From: Evansella tamaricis
Lineage (GTDB): Bacteria > Bacillota > Bacilli > Bacillales > Salisediminibacteriaceae
Reading direction: 5' to 3'
Length of the DNA stretch: 64,000 nucleotides
NCBI RefSeq assembly: GCF_019042215.1
Contig: NZ_JAHQCS010000178.1
Coordinates: 110,719-174,718 of the forward strand
Part shown: in pieces, positions 46,234-55,232 of the stretch
How positions within the stretch are numbered: the stretch's first letter is position 1
Layout of the letters: each line of letters opens with the position of its first letter
Translations under genes and position numbers: made by a program
The notes under the pieces: model-generated
Seen by the model: only the letters and a program-made list of their open reading frames with translations
What the model was told of the DNA's origin: nothing
The model's database searches: none

Positions 46234-47124
46234 TTAAGCCCTAGGGTGAAATGATCGATAAACCTCTCTTATCCGGTCTTTCGTAACGTTGGAATAGATT
46301 TGTGTGGAAGCAAGGTTACGAAGGCCCAGCAGTTCTTGTACAGTTCTTAAATCTGCCCCCTTCTCTAACATATGGGTAGCAAATGTATGTCTTATGACAT
46401 GTGGACTGATATTTGTATGTATGGAGGCACTTTCCATCAATTTATTCAAGATTACTCGTACTCCCCTATCGGTGAGCCTTCCACCTCGGTAGTTAAGAAA
46501 CATAGCTTTTTCTTGGGAGCGATGATATCTTGAAATGATTTCAGGTCTTCCATGTTCTAAATAAAATTGTAATGCGTCATTGGCAGCTTTTCCAATCGGT
46601 AAATACCGTTCCCTTATTCCTCTTCCAGTTATTCTAATCGTTCCAATCTCATCATCATAATCACTTATGTTCAACCCTACACATTCACTAACACGAATGC
46701 CCGTGGCATAAAGTAATTCAAGAATAGACCGATTTCGTTTATCAAGGGGGGAAGGTCCCCCTGCTGCATGAAAAAGGTTTGTTAATTCATGCTCTAATAA
46801 AGTCGTTGGAGTACTCACTTCCACTTTAGGAACTTTTAACAGTTGAAAGGGGTTATAACTTACTTCTCCCTTTCCTACTAGGAATTGATAAAAGGTCCTT
46901 AGAGAAGATACCTTTCTGGTAATGGTGGAATCTGATAATCCAAGATATGTAAGCTCTGTCACATAATTTCGCGCATCGAACTGGGTGATCTCGAGAGGGG
47001 AAATCCCTTGATACCATTGAAAAAGTTCTTCAATATCAGACCGATAATTCGTTAAAGTATATTCAGAGGCACGTTTTTGCACCTGTAAATATTCAATGAA
47101 CTGTTTTAGGCAAGTATTAACCAT
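46234..47124 (-). CDS. xerC: tyrosine recombinase XerC (CodV) with altered catalytic residues
   Basis: XerC acts with XerD at dif to resolve chromosome dimers. The 296-aa protein has the N-terminal SAM-like domain and the C-terminal catalytic domain with Arg144 (ATGIRVSE), His243 and Arg246 (SPHVIRHTFATH) and Tyr277 (TQIYSNVT). Two expected residues differ. The beta-hairpin reads GRGIRER, giving Arg168 where Lys is usual, and the LLGH motif reads LLGL, giving Leu268 where His is usual. The position before hslV matches codV of Bacillus subtilis. Confidence 0.92.
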   Translation of the reverse strand: MVNTCLKQFIEYLQVQKRASEYTLTNYRSDIEELFQWYQGISPLEITQFDARNYVTELTYLGLSDSTITRKVSSLRTFYQFLVGKGEVSYNPFQLLKVPKVEVSTPTTLLEHELTNLFHAAGGPSPLDKRNRSILELLYATGIRVSECVGLNISDYDDEIGTIRITGRGIRERYLPIGKAANDALQFYLEHGRPEIISRYHRSQEKAMFLNYRGGRLTDRGVRVILNKLMESASIHTNISPHVIRHTFATHMLEKGADLRTVQELLGLRNLASTQIYSNVTKDRIREVYRSFHPRA

Positions 47125-47146
47125 TATTCCTACACCTTTTCATTTT

Positions 47147-47181
47147 TAAAAGCTACTAAATCGTATCACAATTTAGTAGCT
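47147..47181 (-). terminator. Rho-independent terminator between trmFO and xerC
   Basis: A perfect 11-bp stem, AGCTACTAAAT with ATTTAGTAGCT around a 9-nt loop, is followed by TTTT on the minus strand. It is placed directly upstream of the xerC ribosome-binding site, so some read-through presumably supplies xerC. Confidence 0.75.
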
Positions 47182-47194
47182 CTTTCAATAAAGT

Positions 47195-48499
47195 TTACAA
47201 TTTTTTCACAAAATTCTGAATTGTTCCCAAGGCCCGTTCAGCATGCTGTTCATTCCGTTCCTTTTTATTTCTGATTCTTGTTTCAAACGGCGGAAGTAAC
47301 CCGAAGTTTGCGTTCATTGGCTGAAAGTTATCCGGATTGGCAGTTGTAATGTATTGTGCCATTGAGCCTATCACTGTTTCTTCAGGAAACGCTACAGGAA
47401 CTTGGCCATCCACAAATCTTGCTGCATTTATTCCTGCCACTAAACCGGCAGCAGCAGATTCCACATAACCTTCCACTCCAGTCATTTGCCCTGCGAAAAA
47501 TAAGTCATCTCGGCCTTTATATTGATAGGTAGGCTCGAGGAGGTTGGGGGAATTAATAAAGGTATTTCGGTGCATTACCCCATAACGGACGATTTCTGCA
47601 TTTTCCAGACCTGGAATTAACTGAAGTACATCCTTCTGTGGCCCCCACTTCAAGTGTGTTTGAAATCCTACAATATTATATAATGTACCAGAACTATTGT
47701 CCTGACGCAATTGAACTACTGCAAATGGGCGTTTACCTGTTTTCGGATCCTCTAAGCCAACAGGTTTTAAAGGGCCAAAAAGCATTGTTTTCCTTCCTCG
47801 CTTTGCCATTACTTCAATTGGCATACACCCTTCAAAAAACATTTCCTTTTCAAACTCTTTCACAGGAACCGTCTCTGCTTCAATCAGTGCATTGTAAAAA
47901 CGGTCAAACTCCTCTTCGTTCATAGGGCAGTTTAAATATGCCGCTTCTCCCTTGTCATAACGGGACTTTAAATATACTTTGTCACGGTCGATGGAATCTG
48001 CTTCAATAATAGGCGCTGCAGCATCGTAGAAATATAAATACTCTTCTCCAGTCAACGCCTTTAGTTCCATAGAAAGAGTATCGGATGTCAATGGGCCAGT
48101 TGAAATGATTGTGGGACCCTCTGGAATGGATGTAACTTCTTCTCCAAAAACAGTTACGAGTTCATGATTTTTAACACGCTCTGTAACGAGTGCTGCAAAT
48201 TCATGACGATCAACTGCTAATGCCCCTCCAGCAGGAACCGAACAATCGTCTGCAGATCTGATAATGACTGAATCAAGTATTCGCATCTCTTCCTTCAATA
48301 CTCCCACTGCGTTCGAAAGTGTATTTGCCCTTAGGGAGTTACTGCATACTAATTCAGCAAATTTATCTGTGTGATGTGCAGGAGTCTGTTTAACTGGTCT
48401 CATTTCATATAGATGGACGGGTATACCTCTTTTGGCAAGCTGCCACGCCGCTTCACTGCCTGCTAGTCCCGCACCTATCACATTAACATGTTGTTTCAA
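47195..48499 (-). CDS. trmFO: folate-dependent tRNA (uracil-54-C5) methyltransferase TrmFO
   Basis: TrmFO makes ribothymidine 54 in tRNA using methylenetetrahydrofolate and FAD. The N-terminal FAD site is [20 protein letters not shown]. The family motifs [20 protein letters not shown] and [20 protein letters not shown] are present. I chose TTG 48499 (434 aa), 8 nt after GGAGG. The longer frame begins at a TTG overlapping that site. Order topA-trmFO-xerC matches Bacillus subtilis. Confidence 0.96.
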   Translation of the reverse strand: MKQHVNVIGAGLAGSEAAWQLAKRGIPVHLYEMRPVKQTPAHHTDKFAELVCSNSLRANTLSNAVGVLKEEMRILDSVIIRSADDCSVPAGGALAVDRHEFAALVTERVKNHELVTVFGEEVTSIPEGPTIISTGPLTSDTLSMELKALTGEEYLYFYDAAAPIIEADSIDRDKVYLKSRYDKGEAAYLNCPMNEEEFDRFYNALIEAETVPVKEFEKEMFFEGCMPIEVMAKRGRKTMLFGPLKPVGLEDPKTGKRPFAVVQLRQDNSSGTLYNIVGFQTHLKWGPQKDVLQLIPGLENAEIVRYGVMHRNTFINSPNLLEPTYQYKGRDDLFFAGQMTGVEGYVESAAAGLVAGINAARFVDGQVPVAFPEETVIGSMAQYITTANPDNFQPMNANFGLLPPFETRIRNKKERNEQHAERALGTIQNFVKKL

Positions 48500-48516
48500 T
48501 GGTAAATCCTCCAATT

Positions 48517-48613
48517 AGAAAAGTGCAAGCGCCCTAATCAAAGTTCAGAGCGTTGCACTGAAATTTAAATATGATCATTAAGGAATATACATGAATCTAC
48601 AGAAAAGCGCAAG
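48517..48613. repeat. short remnants of the interspersed repeat between topA and trmFO
   Basis: AGAAAAGTGCAAGCGCCC (48517-48534) and AGAAAAGCGCAAG (48601-48613) match the head of the elements at 41671 and 63876. GTGCAA-GCGC (48523-48532) can pair with GCG-TTGCAC (48550-48558). The body of the repeat is missing. The first fragment begins within 20 nt of the trmFO start. Confidence 0.65.
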
Positions 48614-48640
48614 TAAGACGAATAGGAATGTAATGTATCG

Positions 48641-50713
48641 TTAGTTTTGATCCTCCCGATAATCACATTTCACACATTGAACGTTTGTGCCCTTTTTCGA
48701 TTTTTTCTCCACAAGCATACTATCACATTTCGGGCAAGTTCTCGCAATCGGTTTATCCCATGACAAGAATTCACAATCAGGGTACCGGTCACAGCCGTAA
48801 AAGATTCGTCGTTTTTTACTTCGTCTCTCAACGATATTCCCTTCTTTACACTCTGGACATTTTACACCAATCTCTTTAATAATAGCTTTTGTATTTCGGC
48901 ATTCCGGGAAATTAGAGCATGCCATAAATTTACCGAACCTACCCATTTTATAGACCATTTCATGTCCACATTTTTCGCAATCTTCCCCTGCAGGTTCATC
49001 TTTTATTTCCACTTCTTCCATTTCTTCCTCAGCTATTTTTAAACGTTTTTCAAATCCTGTGTAAAACTGGTCAATAACTTTTACCCAGTTTTCTTCCCCT
49101 TCTTCCACAGAATCCAAGTCCGTTTCCATTTTTGCAGTGAAGTCCACGTTTAAAATTTCAGGGAAAAACTCTTCTATTAATTCTAATACAATTTCCCCTA
49201 ATTCAGTGGGTACAAACCGCTTCTCTTCTAAGGCGACGTAGCCCCGTCGTTGAATTGTATCCAGTGTGGGAGCATAAGTGGACGGTCGGCCTATTCCAAG
49301 TTCCTCCATCGTCTTCACGAGGCGTGCCTCAGTATATCGCGGAGGAGGCTGCGTGAAATGTTGATTTGGATTAATCTCTTCTGCTTTCACCGATTCCCCT
49401 TCACTCATTTCCGGAAGGAGACGGTCTTCCTCTTTTTTCCCATCGTCATTGCCTTCAATGTAAACTTTCATAAAACCAGGGAACTTTAGCTTTGACCCAG
49501 TGGCACGGAATGTCACACCGTTATTTACAAGATCCACAGACATAGTATCTAAAATAGCAGGAGCCATCTGACTTGCCACTAATCTTTCCCAGATAAGTTT
49601 GTACAATCGGAGCTGATCTCTGCTAAGATATGATTTTACAGTCTTTGGATCCAAAGTAACGGATGTTGGGCGAATAGCTTCATGGGCATCTTGTGTTTTT
49701 GCCCCTTGCTTTGTTTTTGTTTCTTCTTTACTTAAGTATTCTTTTCCGTAATTGGATTCAATATATTCTGCTACTTCCCCTTTAGCAGTATCTGAAATTC
49801 GGGTGGAGTCCGTTCTCATGTATGTGATAAGACCAACTGTTCCCTCTTTCCCTATATCAATCCCTTCATACAGTTGTTGTGCAAGCATCATTGTTTTCTT
49901 AGCGCGAAAATTAAGTTTACGTGCTGCTTCCTGCTGCAAGGAAGATGTGGTAAAGGGAACTACAGGATTTCTCTTTCTTTCCCGCTTCTTCACTTGCTCT
50001 ATTGTAAATGAATCCCCGGTAAGTTTTTTTAGTACTTCATCCACATCTTCTTTAGATTTCAACTCTACTTTATCGCCATCAATTGAGGTGAATTTTGCCT
50101 CAAATTTCTCGCCATCTTTTAATACGTTTGCCTCAATTGTCCAGTATTCTTCTGGTACGAACGCTTTGATTTCTTTTTCCCGATCGATAATCATTTTTAC
50201 TGCAACAGATTGAACACGCCCTGCACTTAACCCTTTTTTCACTTTCTTCCATAGTAATGGGCTTATATTATACCCTACTAAACGGTCCAGTACGCGTCTT
50301 GCCTGCTGAGCATCCACTAAGTTCATGTCAATGGTCCGAGGTGTTTTAAAGGAATCTTTTATCGCCTGTTTTGTTATTTCATTAAAAACAACTCGACATT
50401 CTGAACCTTCATCAATATTTAAACTGTGTGCCAAATGCCATGCAATTGCTTCCCCTTCACGATCGGGGTCAGCTGCAAGGTAGATACGTTTTGCTTTTTT
50501 AGCTGCTGCCTTTAATTCTTTCAGAATCGGTCCCTTACCACGAATTGTAATATACTTAGGGTTATATCCTTCTTCCACATCAACACCCATTTGACTTTTT
50601 GGCAAATCAATTACATGTCCCATTGATGCTTTTACAGTATATTTTTTTCCTAAATATTTTCCAATAGTCTTCGCTTTAGCGGGAGATTCCACGATCACTA
50701 AGTAATCGGACAT
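48641..50713 (-). CDS. topA: DNA topoisomerase I
   Basis: Type IA topoisomerase that relaxes negative supercoils. The Toprim domain starts at the N-terminus ([18 protein letters not shown], and [17 protein letters not shown]). The catalytic Tyr298 lies in [12 protein letters not shown]. Three C-terminal Cys4 zinc modules are visible ([44 protein letters not shown]). I chose ATG 50713 (690 aa), behind GGGGGAGG. The longer frame uses a TTG two codons upstream. Confidence 0.98.
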   Translation of the reverse strand: MSDYLVIVESPAKAKTIGKYLGKKYTVKASMGHVIDLPKSQMGVDVEEGYNPKYITIRGKGPILKELKAAAKKAKRIYLAADPDREGEAIAWHLAHSLNIDEGSECRVVFNEITKQAIKDSFKTPRTIDMNLVDAQQARRVLDRLVGYNISPLLWKKVKKGLSAGRVQSVAVKMIIDREKEIKAFVPEEYWTIEANVLKDGEKFEAKFTSIDGDKVELKSKEDVDEVLKKLTGDSFTIEQVKKRERKRNPVVPFTTSSLQQEAARKLNFRAKKTMMLAQQLYEGIDIGKEGTVGLITYMRTDSTRISDTAKGEVAEYIESNYGKEYLSKEETKTKQGAKTQDAHEAIRPTSVTLDPKTVKSYLSRDQLRLYKLIWERLVASQMAPAILDTMSVDLVNNGVTFRATGSKLKFPGFMKVYIEGNDDGKKEEDRLLPEMSEGESVKAEEINPNQHFTQPPPRYTEARLVKTMEELGIGRPSTYAPTLDTIQRRGYVALEEKRFVPTELGEIVLELIEEFFPEILNVDFTAKMETDLDSVEEGEENWVKVIDQFYTGFEKRLKIAEEEMEEVEIKDEPAGEDCEKCGHEMVYKMGRFGKFMACSNFPECRNTKAIIKEIGVKCPECKEGNIVERRSKKRRIFYGCDRYPDCEFLSWDKPIARTCPKCDSMLVEKKSKKGTNVQCVKCDYREDQN

Positions 50714-50755
50714 ATCCAAGCTCCTCCCCCTTCAGAGGTTAATTAAATCTTCCCT

Positions 50756-50785
50756 ATTATTAACCACTAAATTAGGATTTGTCAA
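50756..50785 (-). promoter_or_regulatory. SigA-type promoter of topA
   Basis: A perfect -35 TTGACA (50780-50785), an 18-bp spacer and AATAAT (50756-50761) lie about 43 nt upstream of the topA start codon. Confidence 0.7.
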
Positions 50786-50909
50786 ACATGAAATGAGAAA
50801 TTATAGAAATAGTACCATGAATATACTCACTCACATCAAGGTTTTTAGGGAAAAAAATAATTTGAATTTTTTGAATGATAGAACTGATCTCTCTTAATGT
50901 TTTTCACGG

Positions 50910-51788
50910 TTATGACAGGAAATATTCTTCCATAATATCATTTGGATGTAATATCATTTTTGCCCCTTCTTGAATCAGCAGGTTTGTTCCTTTGGATTCC
51001 TTGTTAGAAATTCTTCCTGGCAATGCAAAAACTTCTCTATTTTGTTGTAGAGCCAAATCACCCGTAATTAAAGAACCACTTTTTTCTGTCGCTTCCACCA
51101 CAAATGTGGCTTTCGACAATCCGCTGATAAGTCTGTTTCTTTCTGGAAACTGCCATTTTTGTGGTCGGATATATGGAGGGTATTCTGTGAGGAGAAGGTG
51201 ATTTTGTCTTATCATATGAAATAATTCTTCATTTGACTTTGGATAAATGGAATATAATCCGTACGCTAATACTGCTATCGTTGATCCTCCATGAGCAATT
51301 GACAATTCATGCGCCATTTTGTCGATCCCTAAAGCTAAGCCACTCACAATGACAATATTCTTTTTTATTATTGGCAGTAAAATCTGCTCTAATTCGGGTT
51401 TTATATATTCGCTTGGATGTCGTGTCCCTACCACACTTAGATAATTGGGATGATTAAGTAGTTGTTTGTTTCCTTGAAAATATAGGACATAAGGGGGGTC
51501 GAAGATGGCTTTTAATAAAGGAGGATAGTCATTGTCGAAAATTGTAAGAAATTTTATTCCACGTTTATCATATTCCATCAACAGTTTTTCACAATTCACT
51601 TGATCTAATAATTTTTTAAATGTCTCCGCCTGCTTTTTTGAGAACCTGCAGTGATTTATTAAATCCCATATAGTCATGGAATACGGGGCTTTTAAAGTGG
51701 GGTCAAAACGATATAAGTTAAATACAGTTCGATAATTACCATAACAGCAATAATGAATGTGAAGAAGTCGACTTTTGAAGTTATTCAC
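50910..51788 (-). CDS. dprA: DNA-processing protein DprA (Smf)
   Basis: DprA loads RecA on single-stranded DNA taken up during transformation. The extended Rossmann-fold domain has VVGTRHPSEY, VSGLALGIDKMAHELSIAHG, GGSTIAVLAYGL, PERNRLISGLSKATFVVEA and the C-terminal SGSLITGDLALQQNREVFAL block. The 292-aa protein is complete. It lies between sucD and topA, as in Bacillus subtilis. Natural competence is not implied by this gene alone. Confidence 0.96.
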   Translation of the reverse strand: MNNFKSRLLHIHYCCYGNYRTVFNLYRFDPTLKAPYSMTIWDLINHCRFSKKQAETFKKLLDQVNCEKLLMEYDKRGIKFLTIFDNDYPPLLKAIFDPPYVLYFQGNKQLLNHPNYLSVVGTRHPSEYIKPELEQILLPIIKKNIVIVSGLALGIDKMAHELSIAHGGSTIAVLAYGLYSIYPKSNEELFHMIRQNHLLLTEYPPYIRPQKWQFPERNRLISGLSKATFVVEATEKSGSLITGDLALQQNREVFALPGRISNKESKGTNLLIQEGAKMILHPNDIMEEYFLS

Positions 51789-51872
51789 GGAGATTCATCC
51801 TTTCATTTGAGGGTGTTTTTTGGAAGGGGATGTGAAGTGACTTTTGAGAATAAAATCCAGAAGACAAGCTAA

Positions 51873-51909
51873 ACCATGTCCCACACCAAAAGGCGGTTGG
51901 GGACATGGT
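51873..51909 (-). terminator. terminator-like hairpin after sucD
   Basis: ACCATGTCCC (51900-51909) pairs over 10 bp with GGGACATGGT (51873-51882) around a 17-nt loop, 17 nt after the sucD stop codon. Only TTTAGCTT follows on the minus strand, so termination may be incomplete. Confidence 0.55.
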
Positions 51910-51925
51910 GTCGTCTGTTTTTTAA

Positions 51926-52834
51926 TTATTTTTTATGTGTTACACACTGATCGTATAATCCTGTTTCTTTTAATACAGAAATGAGCGTTTCACCCATTAC
52001 AGCAGGAGTTTCAGCTACTTGCACACCGCATTCCTGCAATGTTTTTATCTTTTCTGCGGCTGTTCCTTTTCCACCAGAGATGATTGCTCCAGCATGCCCC
52101 ATTCGTTTTCCTGGAGGTGCTGTTTGACCGCCGATGAATCCCACGACAGGTTTTTTCATGTTTGCCTTAATCCACTCTGCCGCTTCTTCTTCTGCTGTTC
52201 CACCAATTTCTCCGATCATAATTACAGCATACGTATCTGGATCTTCATTAAATAAGTTTAAAACATCAATGAAGTTAGTTCCATTAACAGGATCTCCACC
52301 AATACCTACAGCTGTTGACTGACCGATACCTTCCGTGGATAACTGATGTACTGCCTCATACGTTAATGTACCCGAACGGGAAACAACACCAACATGACCT
52401 TTTTTATGAATATATCCAGGCATAATTCCGATTTTACATTCTTCCGGTGTGATTACTCCCGGGCAATTCGGTCCGATTAATCTTGTGTTTTTCCCTTCTA
52501 AGTAACGCTTCACTTTGATCATGTCTGTTACCGGAATACCTTCTGTTATCGTAATAACAAGTTCAACACCTGCATCTGCAGCTTCAATAATGGCATCTGC
52601 AGCAAACGGAGGTGGAACATAAATAACAGAGGCATTCGCACCTGTTTTTGCCACTGCATCTGAAACAGTATCAAATACAGGAATTCCTTCCACTTCTGTG
52701 CCACCTTTACCAGGTGTCACACCGCCTACAACATTTGTACCATATTCCACTGCTTGTTTTGTATGGAATAAGCCAGTAGCTCCAGTGATCCCTTGGACGA
52801 TGACCTTCGTATCTTTATTGATCATAATGCTCAT
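51926..52834 (-). CDS. sucD: succinyl-CoA synthetase subunit alpha
   Basis: SucCD interconverts succinyl-CoA and succinate with NDP phosphorylation in the TCA cycle. The CoA-binding N-terminus ([20 protein letters not shown]), the [20 protein letters not shown] block and the phosphorylated His247 ([14 protein letters not shown]) are conserved. I chose ATG 52834 (302 aa), 7 nt after GGCGGG. It lies 17 nt downstream of sucC, and the two form one operon. Confidence 0.97.
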   Translation of the reverse strand: MSIMINKDTKVIVQGITGATGLFHTKQAVEYGTNVVGGVTPGKGGTEVEGIPVFDTVSDAVAKTGANASVIYVPPPFAADAIIEAADAGVELVITITEGIPVTDMIKVKRYLEGKNTRLIGPNCPGVITPEECKIGIMPGYIHKKGHVGVVSRSGTLTYEAVHQLSTEGIGQSTAVGIGGDPVNGTNFIDVLNLFNEDPDTYAVIMIGEIGGTAEEEAAEWIKANMKKPVVGFIGGQTAPPGKRMGHAGAIISGGKGTAAEKIKTLQECGVQVAETPAVMGETLISVLKETGLYDQCVTHKK

Positions 52835-52851
52835 CAAATTTCCCGCCTTTC

Positions 52852-54015
52852 CTACGCTTTAACTAGAGAAACAATTTTTTCTGCACCATCAGCCATTGAT
52901 CCAGCTGCGGTTATGTCTAATCCAGACTCTTCCAAGATTTTCTTTCCTAGTTCAACGTTTGTTCCTTCTAAGCGAACAACTAGTGGAATGTTTAAGCCCA
53001 CCTCTTTTGTTGCTGCAACAACACCTTCTGCAATAACATCACACTTCATAATCCCACCAAAAATATTAACGTAAATTCCTTTAACGTTTTCATCGGAAAG
53101 GATGATTTTAAATGCTTCTGTTACTTTTTCCTTCGTTGCACCACCACCAACATCAAGGAAGTTAGCAGGATCACCATTGTAATGTTTAATAATATCCATT
53201 GTTGCCATAGCAAGGCCTGCGCCATTTACCATACAACCAATATTCCCGTCTAATGATATATAACTTAGGTCAAATTTAGATGCTTCGATTTCCTTAGGAT
53301 CCTCTTCATCTAAGTCGCGATACTCCAATACTGCCTTCTGACGGTAGAGGGCATTTGAATCAAAATTTAATTTTGCATCCAGTGCCATTACTTTTCCGTC
53401 ACCAGTCGTAACGAGGGGATTAATTTCTGCAATGGAACAATCTTTATCTACAAAAACTTGATACAGTCCCATCATGAACTTCACAGCTTCCCTAACTAGA
53501 TCTTTCGGAATATTAATGTTAAAAGCAAGCCTTCTTGCCTGATATGGCATTAATCCTACAACTGGATCAACTATTTCCTTGAAGATCTTTTCTGGGGTTT
53601 TTTCAGCGACTTCTTCAATCTCTGTTCCCCCTTCTTCAGAACCCATCATGACGATACGGTCCGTTGCGCGGTCAACAACAAGGCCGATGTAATATTCACT
53701 TTGAATATCGCAGCCTTCTTCAATCAAGAGGCGTTTAACTTCCTTACCTTGTGGACCTGTTTGGTGCGTCACTAACGTTTTCCCAAGGATATCGTCAGCG
53801 TATGTACGTACCTCCTCTAAGCTCTTCGCTACTTTAACACCGCCAGCTTTACCACGGCCACCTGCATGGATTTGAGCTTTGACAACGGTTACAGGCGTAC
53901 CTAAAGACGTTGCTGCTTCCACTGCTTCATCAACCGAATAGGCAACTTTCCCATTAGGAACGGCAACACCGTAGCTTCTTAGAATTTCTTTACCTTGATA
54001 CTCATGGATATTCAT
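52852..54015 (-). CDS. sucC: succinyl-CoA synthetase (ADP-forming) subunit beta
   Basis: The beta subunit binds nucleotide and succinate. The ATP-grasp N-terminal part shows [36 protein letters not shown] and [20 protein letters not shown]. The C-terminal CoA-ligase-like domain has [20 protein letters not shown] and [17 protein letters not shown]. The 387-aa protein starts at ATG with AAGGAGG just upstream. Confidence 0.97.
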   Translation of the reverse strand: MNIHEYQGKEILRSYGVAVPNGKVAYSVDEAVEAATSLGTPVTVVKAQIHAGGRGKAGGVKVAKSLEEVRTYADDILGKTLVTHQTGPQGKEVKRLLIEEGCDIQSEYYIGLVVDRATDRIVMMGSEEGGTEIEEVAEKTPEKIFKEIVDPVVGLMPYQARRLAFNINIPKDLVREAVKFMMGLYQVFVDKDCSIAEINPLVTTGDGKVMALDAKLNFDSNALYRQKAVLEYRDLDEEDPKEIEASKFDLSYISLDGNIGCMVNGAGLAMATMDIIKHYNGDPANFLDVGGGATKEKVTEAFKIILSDENVKGIYVNIFGGIMKCDVIAEGVVAATKEVGLNIPLVVRLEGTNVELGKKILEESGLDITAAGSMADGAEKIVSLVKA

Positions 54016-54378
54016 AGCCAGCCTCCTTACTGAGTAATTTGATCTTAGGAAGGTTTCCCTTCCACTTCCACTGATACATGCATGATATAAACCATAACAA
54101 AAGAGTATATGATATTACCATACATAGGATTCGCTGAAATTTAAGCAAATCCTTTAAAAAATTTGAATCTGGGTAATACATAATATTGCTTTTAGCCGGG
54201 CAGATTGATTAAAAAACTACCCATGTATTGCACAATGCTTATTTTACTATACTTTTCGACAATTTTGTGAATAATAAGCTTAAAATAACTTAATGCAGAA
54301 TAGTTATAATAGTTAGATTTTTCTGAAATATACTAAAACAGTTGTGTCTGCAACATTTACAAGACTATAACGCCACAG
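54016..54378. other. gene-free AT-rich upstream region of sucCD
   Basis: No coding sequence is supported in these 363 nt. The region must hold the sucCD promoter. The nearest pattern is TTCACA with a 19-bp spacer and TAAAAT around 54243-54275, which is not convincing. The sucC ribosome-binding site is at the downstream end. I recognise no catabolite-response element. Confidence 0.6.
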
Positions 54379-54415
54379 AAAAAACTGCTGTCCTGTTACT
54401 TTCAGCAGTTTTTTT
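54379..54415 (-). terminator. strong (possibly bidirectional) terminator
   Basis: AAAAAACTGCTG and CAGCAGTTTTTT form a perfect 12-bp stem around a 12-nt loop, with T-runs on both strands. It follows the gene at 54434-54694 and separates it from sucCD. Confidence 0.85.
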
Positions 54416-54433
54416 CAGCCAAAAACTATTCAT

Positions 54434-54694
54434 TCATCTAGTTTCGTCGTCATTCCATTGCTTCTCACCCACTTGATGAGTGGGATGCATAAAACGCTCA
54501 TTTGGTAAGCCACGATACTTATTATGTGTTTCTAGCTTTAGTTTCGTCCCATCATTCTTCCTGTTATTTTCCACTAAAGGAGCCTCTTCTTCCTCCACCC
54601 AATGATCTCCAGACATCATGGCAGGATCCACATTTTCATCCCAATGATCTAATGGTGTTTCTGGGTTAGGTTCAAATTCCCTTTTTTTCTTCAT
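54434..54694 (-). CDS. small acidic hypothetical protein, possibly DUF3905 family
   Basis: The 86-aa protein is soluble-looking, acidic and Trp/Asn/Pro-rich. The N-terminal block EFEPNPETPLDHWDENVDPA and MMSGDHWVEEEEAP resembles what I remember of DUF3905 proteins of spore formers, and the C-terminus has ERFMHPTHQVGEKQWNDDE. It has no signal peptide or membrane segment. It begins 3 nt after the spore-protein gene, so coexpression during sporulation is plausible but unproven. Confidence 0.65.
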   Translation of the reverse strand: MKKKREFEPNPETPLDHWDENVDPAMMSGDHWVEEEEAPLVENNRKNDGTKLKLETHNKYRGLPNERFMHPTHQVGEKQWNDDETR

Positions 54695-54697
54695 GGT

Positions 54698-54877
54698 TTA
54701 TCGCTTCTCTTCCCTTTTTTGTTTAACGATTTTTTTTGTGACATTATTCATTGATGATTGCTGCTCCGTTTGAAGCGTTGATTGAAAAACTCCAAACTCT
54801 TGAGCAATTTCCTCTCTGTAGCTATTCATGAAGTCATCCATTCCCTCTACTTCTAATTTAGATCGTTTATTAGCCAC
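54698..54877 (-). CDS. small acid-soluble spore protein, alpha/beta-type (divergent)
   Basis: Alpha/beta SASPs coat spore DNA and are degraded by the GPR protease in germination. The 59-aa protein has the family core EEIAQEFGV, including the E-I-A type GPR cleavage site, and the C-terminal NVTKKIVKQ helix. The N-terminal helix and the usual GG-containing linker are atypical, so it is divergent. I chose GTG 54877, 7 nt after AGGAGG. The longer frame overlaps ylqH and lacks a ribosome-binding site. Confidence 0.72.
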   Translation of the reverse strand: MANKRSKLEVEGMDDFMNSYREEIAQEFGVFQSTLQTEQQSSMNNVTKKIVKQKREEKR

Positions 54878-54908
54878 GGTCACCCCTCCTTTTTTCTTAT
54901 GGTGACCG
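54877..54908 (-). promoter_or_regulatory. hairpin with the spore-protein ribosome-binding site in its loop
   Basis: CGGTCACC (54901-54908) and GGTGACCG (54877-54884) form a perfect 8-bp stem on the minus strand. The 16-nt loop holds the AGGAGG ribosome-binding site, and the last base pair includes the first base of the GTG start codon. It could control translation of the downstream gene. Confidence 0.5.
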
Positions 54909-54926
54909 CAACAAACAAAAAAGAAT

Positions 54927-55232
54927 CTAGCAGTTTTTTCCTTTTTGTGACTGGTCCAATTTGTATATAAAGGAAAAGACTTCAGCAACAACCTCATATA
55001 GGGCTGGAGGAATCCGTTCATTCATTTCTAATTGAGAAAGAATTTCCACTAATGAAGCATCCTCTTGGATGGGGATATTCTCTTCTTTAGCCCTCCGTAT
55101 GATTTCTTCAGCAACGTTCCCTCTTCCCTTAGCTTTTACCCTAGGGGCATCGTCCACTTTCTTATCATACCGAAGTGCAACGGCTCTTTTCTTGTTTATT
55201 GATCGATTGTCCACTCTATTTACTCTTTTCAT
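54927..55232 (-). CDS. ylqH: stand-alone FlhB cytoplasmic-domain protein (YlqH, FlhX type)
   Basis: The 101-aa protein corresponds to the C-terminal cleavage product of FlhB. KKRAVALRYDKKVDDAPRVK aligns with HYAVALKYDNSKMEAPVIIA of FlhB, and PALYEVVAEVFSFIYKLDQ with PEELFKAVAEVLAYVYRIQ. It has no membrane helices and no NPTH site; it begins at about the residue following the FlhB cleavage site. It overlaps the upstream FliK-like gene by 4 nt. Such proteins can substitute for the FlhB C-terminus in some bacteria. Confidence 0.9.
   Translation of the reverse strand: MKRVNRVDNRSINKKRAVALRYDKKVDDAPRVKAKGRGNVAEEIIRRAKEENIPIQEDASLVEILSQLEMNERIPPALYEVVAEVFSFIYKLDQSQKGKNC

Noticed and set aside
46234..47124. 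Integrase of a mobile element
   Set aside because: Size, gene order (trmFO-xerC-hslV-hslU-codY) and the C-terminal motif identify chromosomal XerC/CodV.
49752..50213. 153-codon plus-strand open frame opposite topA
   Set aside because: It is antisense to a conserved gene with no support for independent coding.
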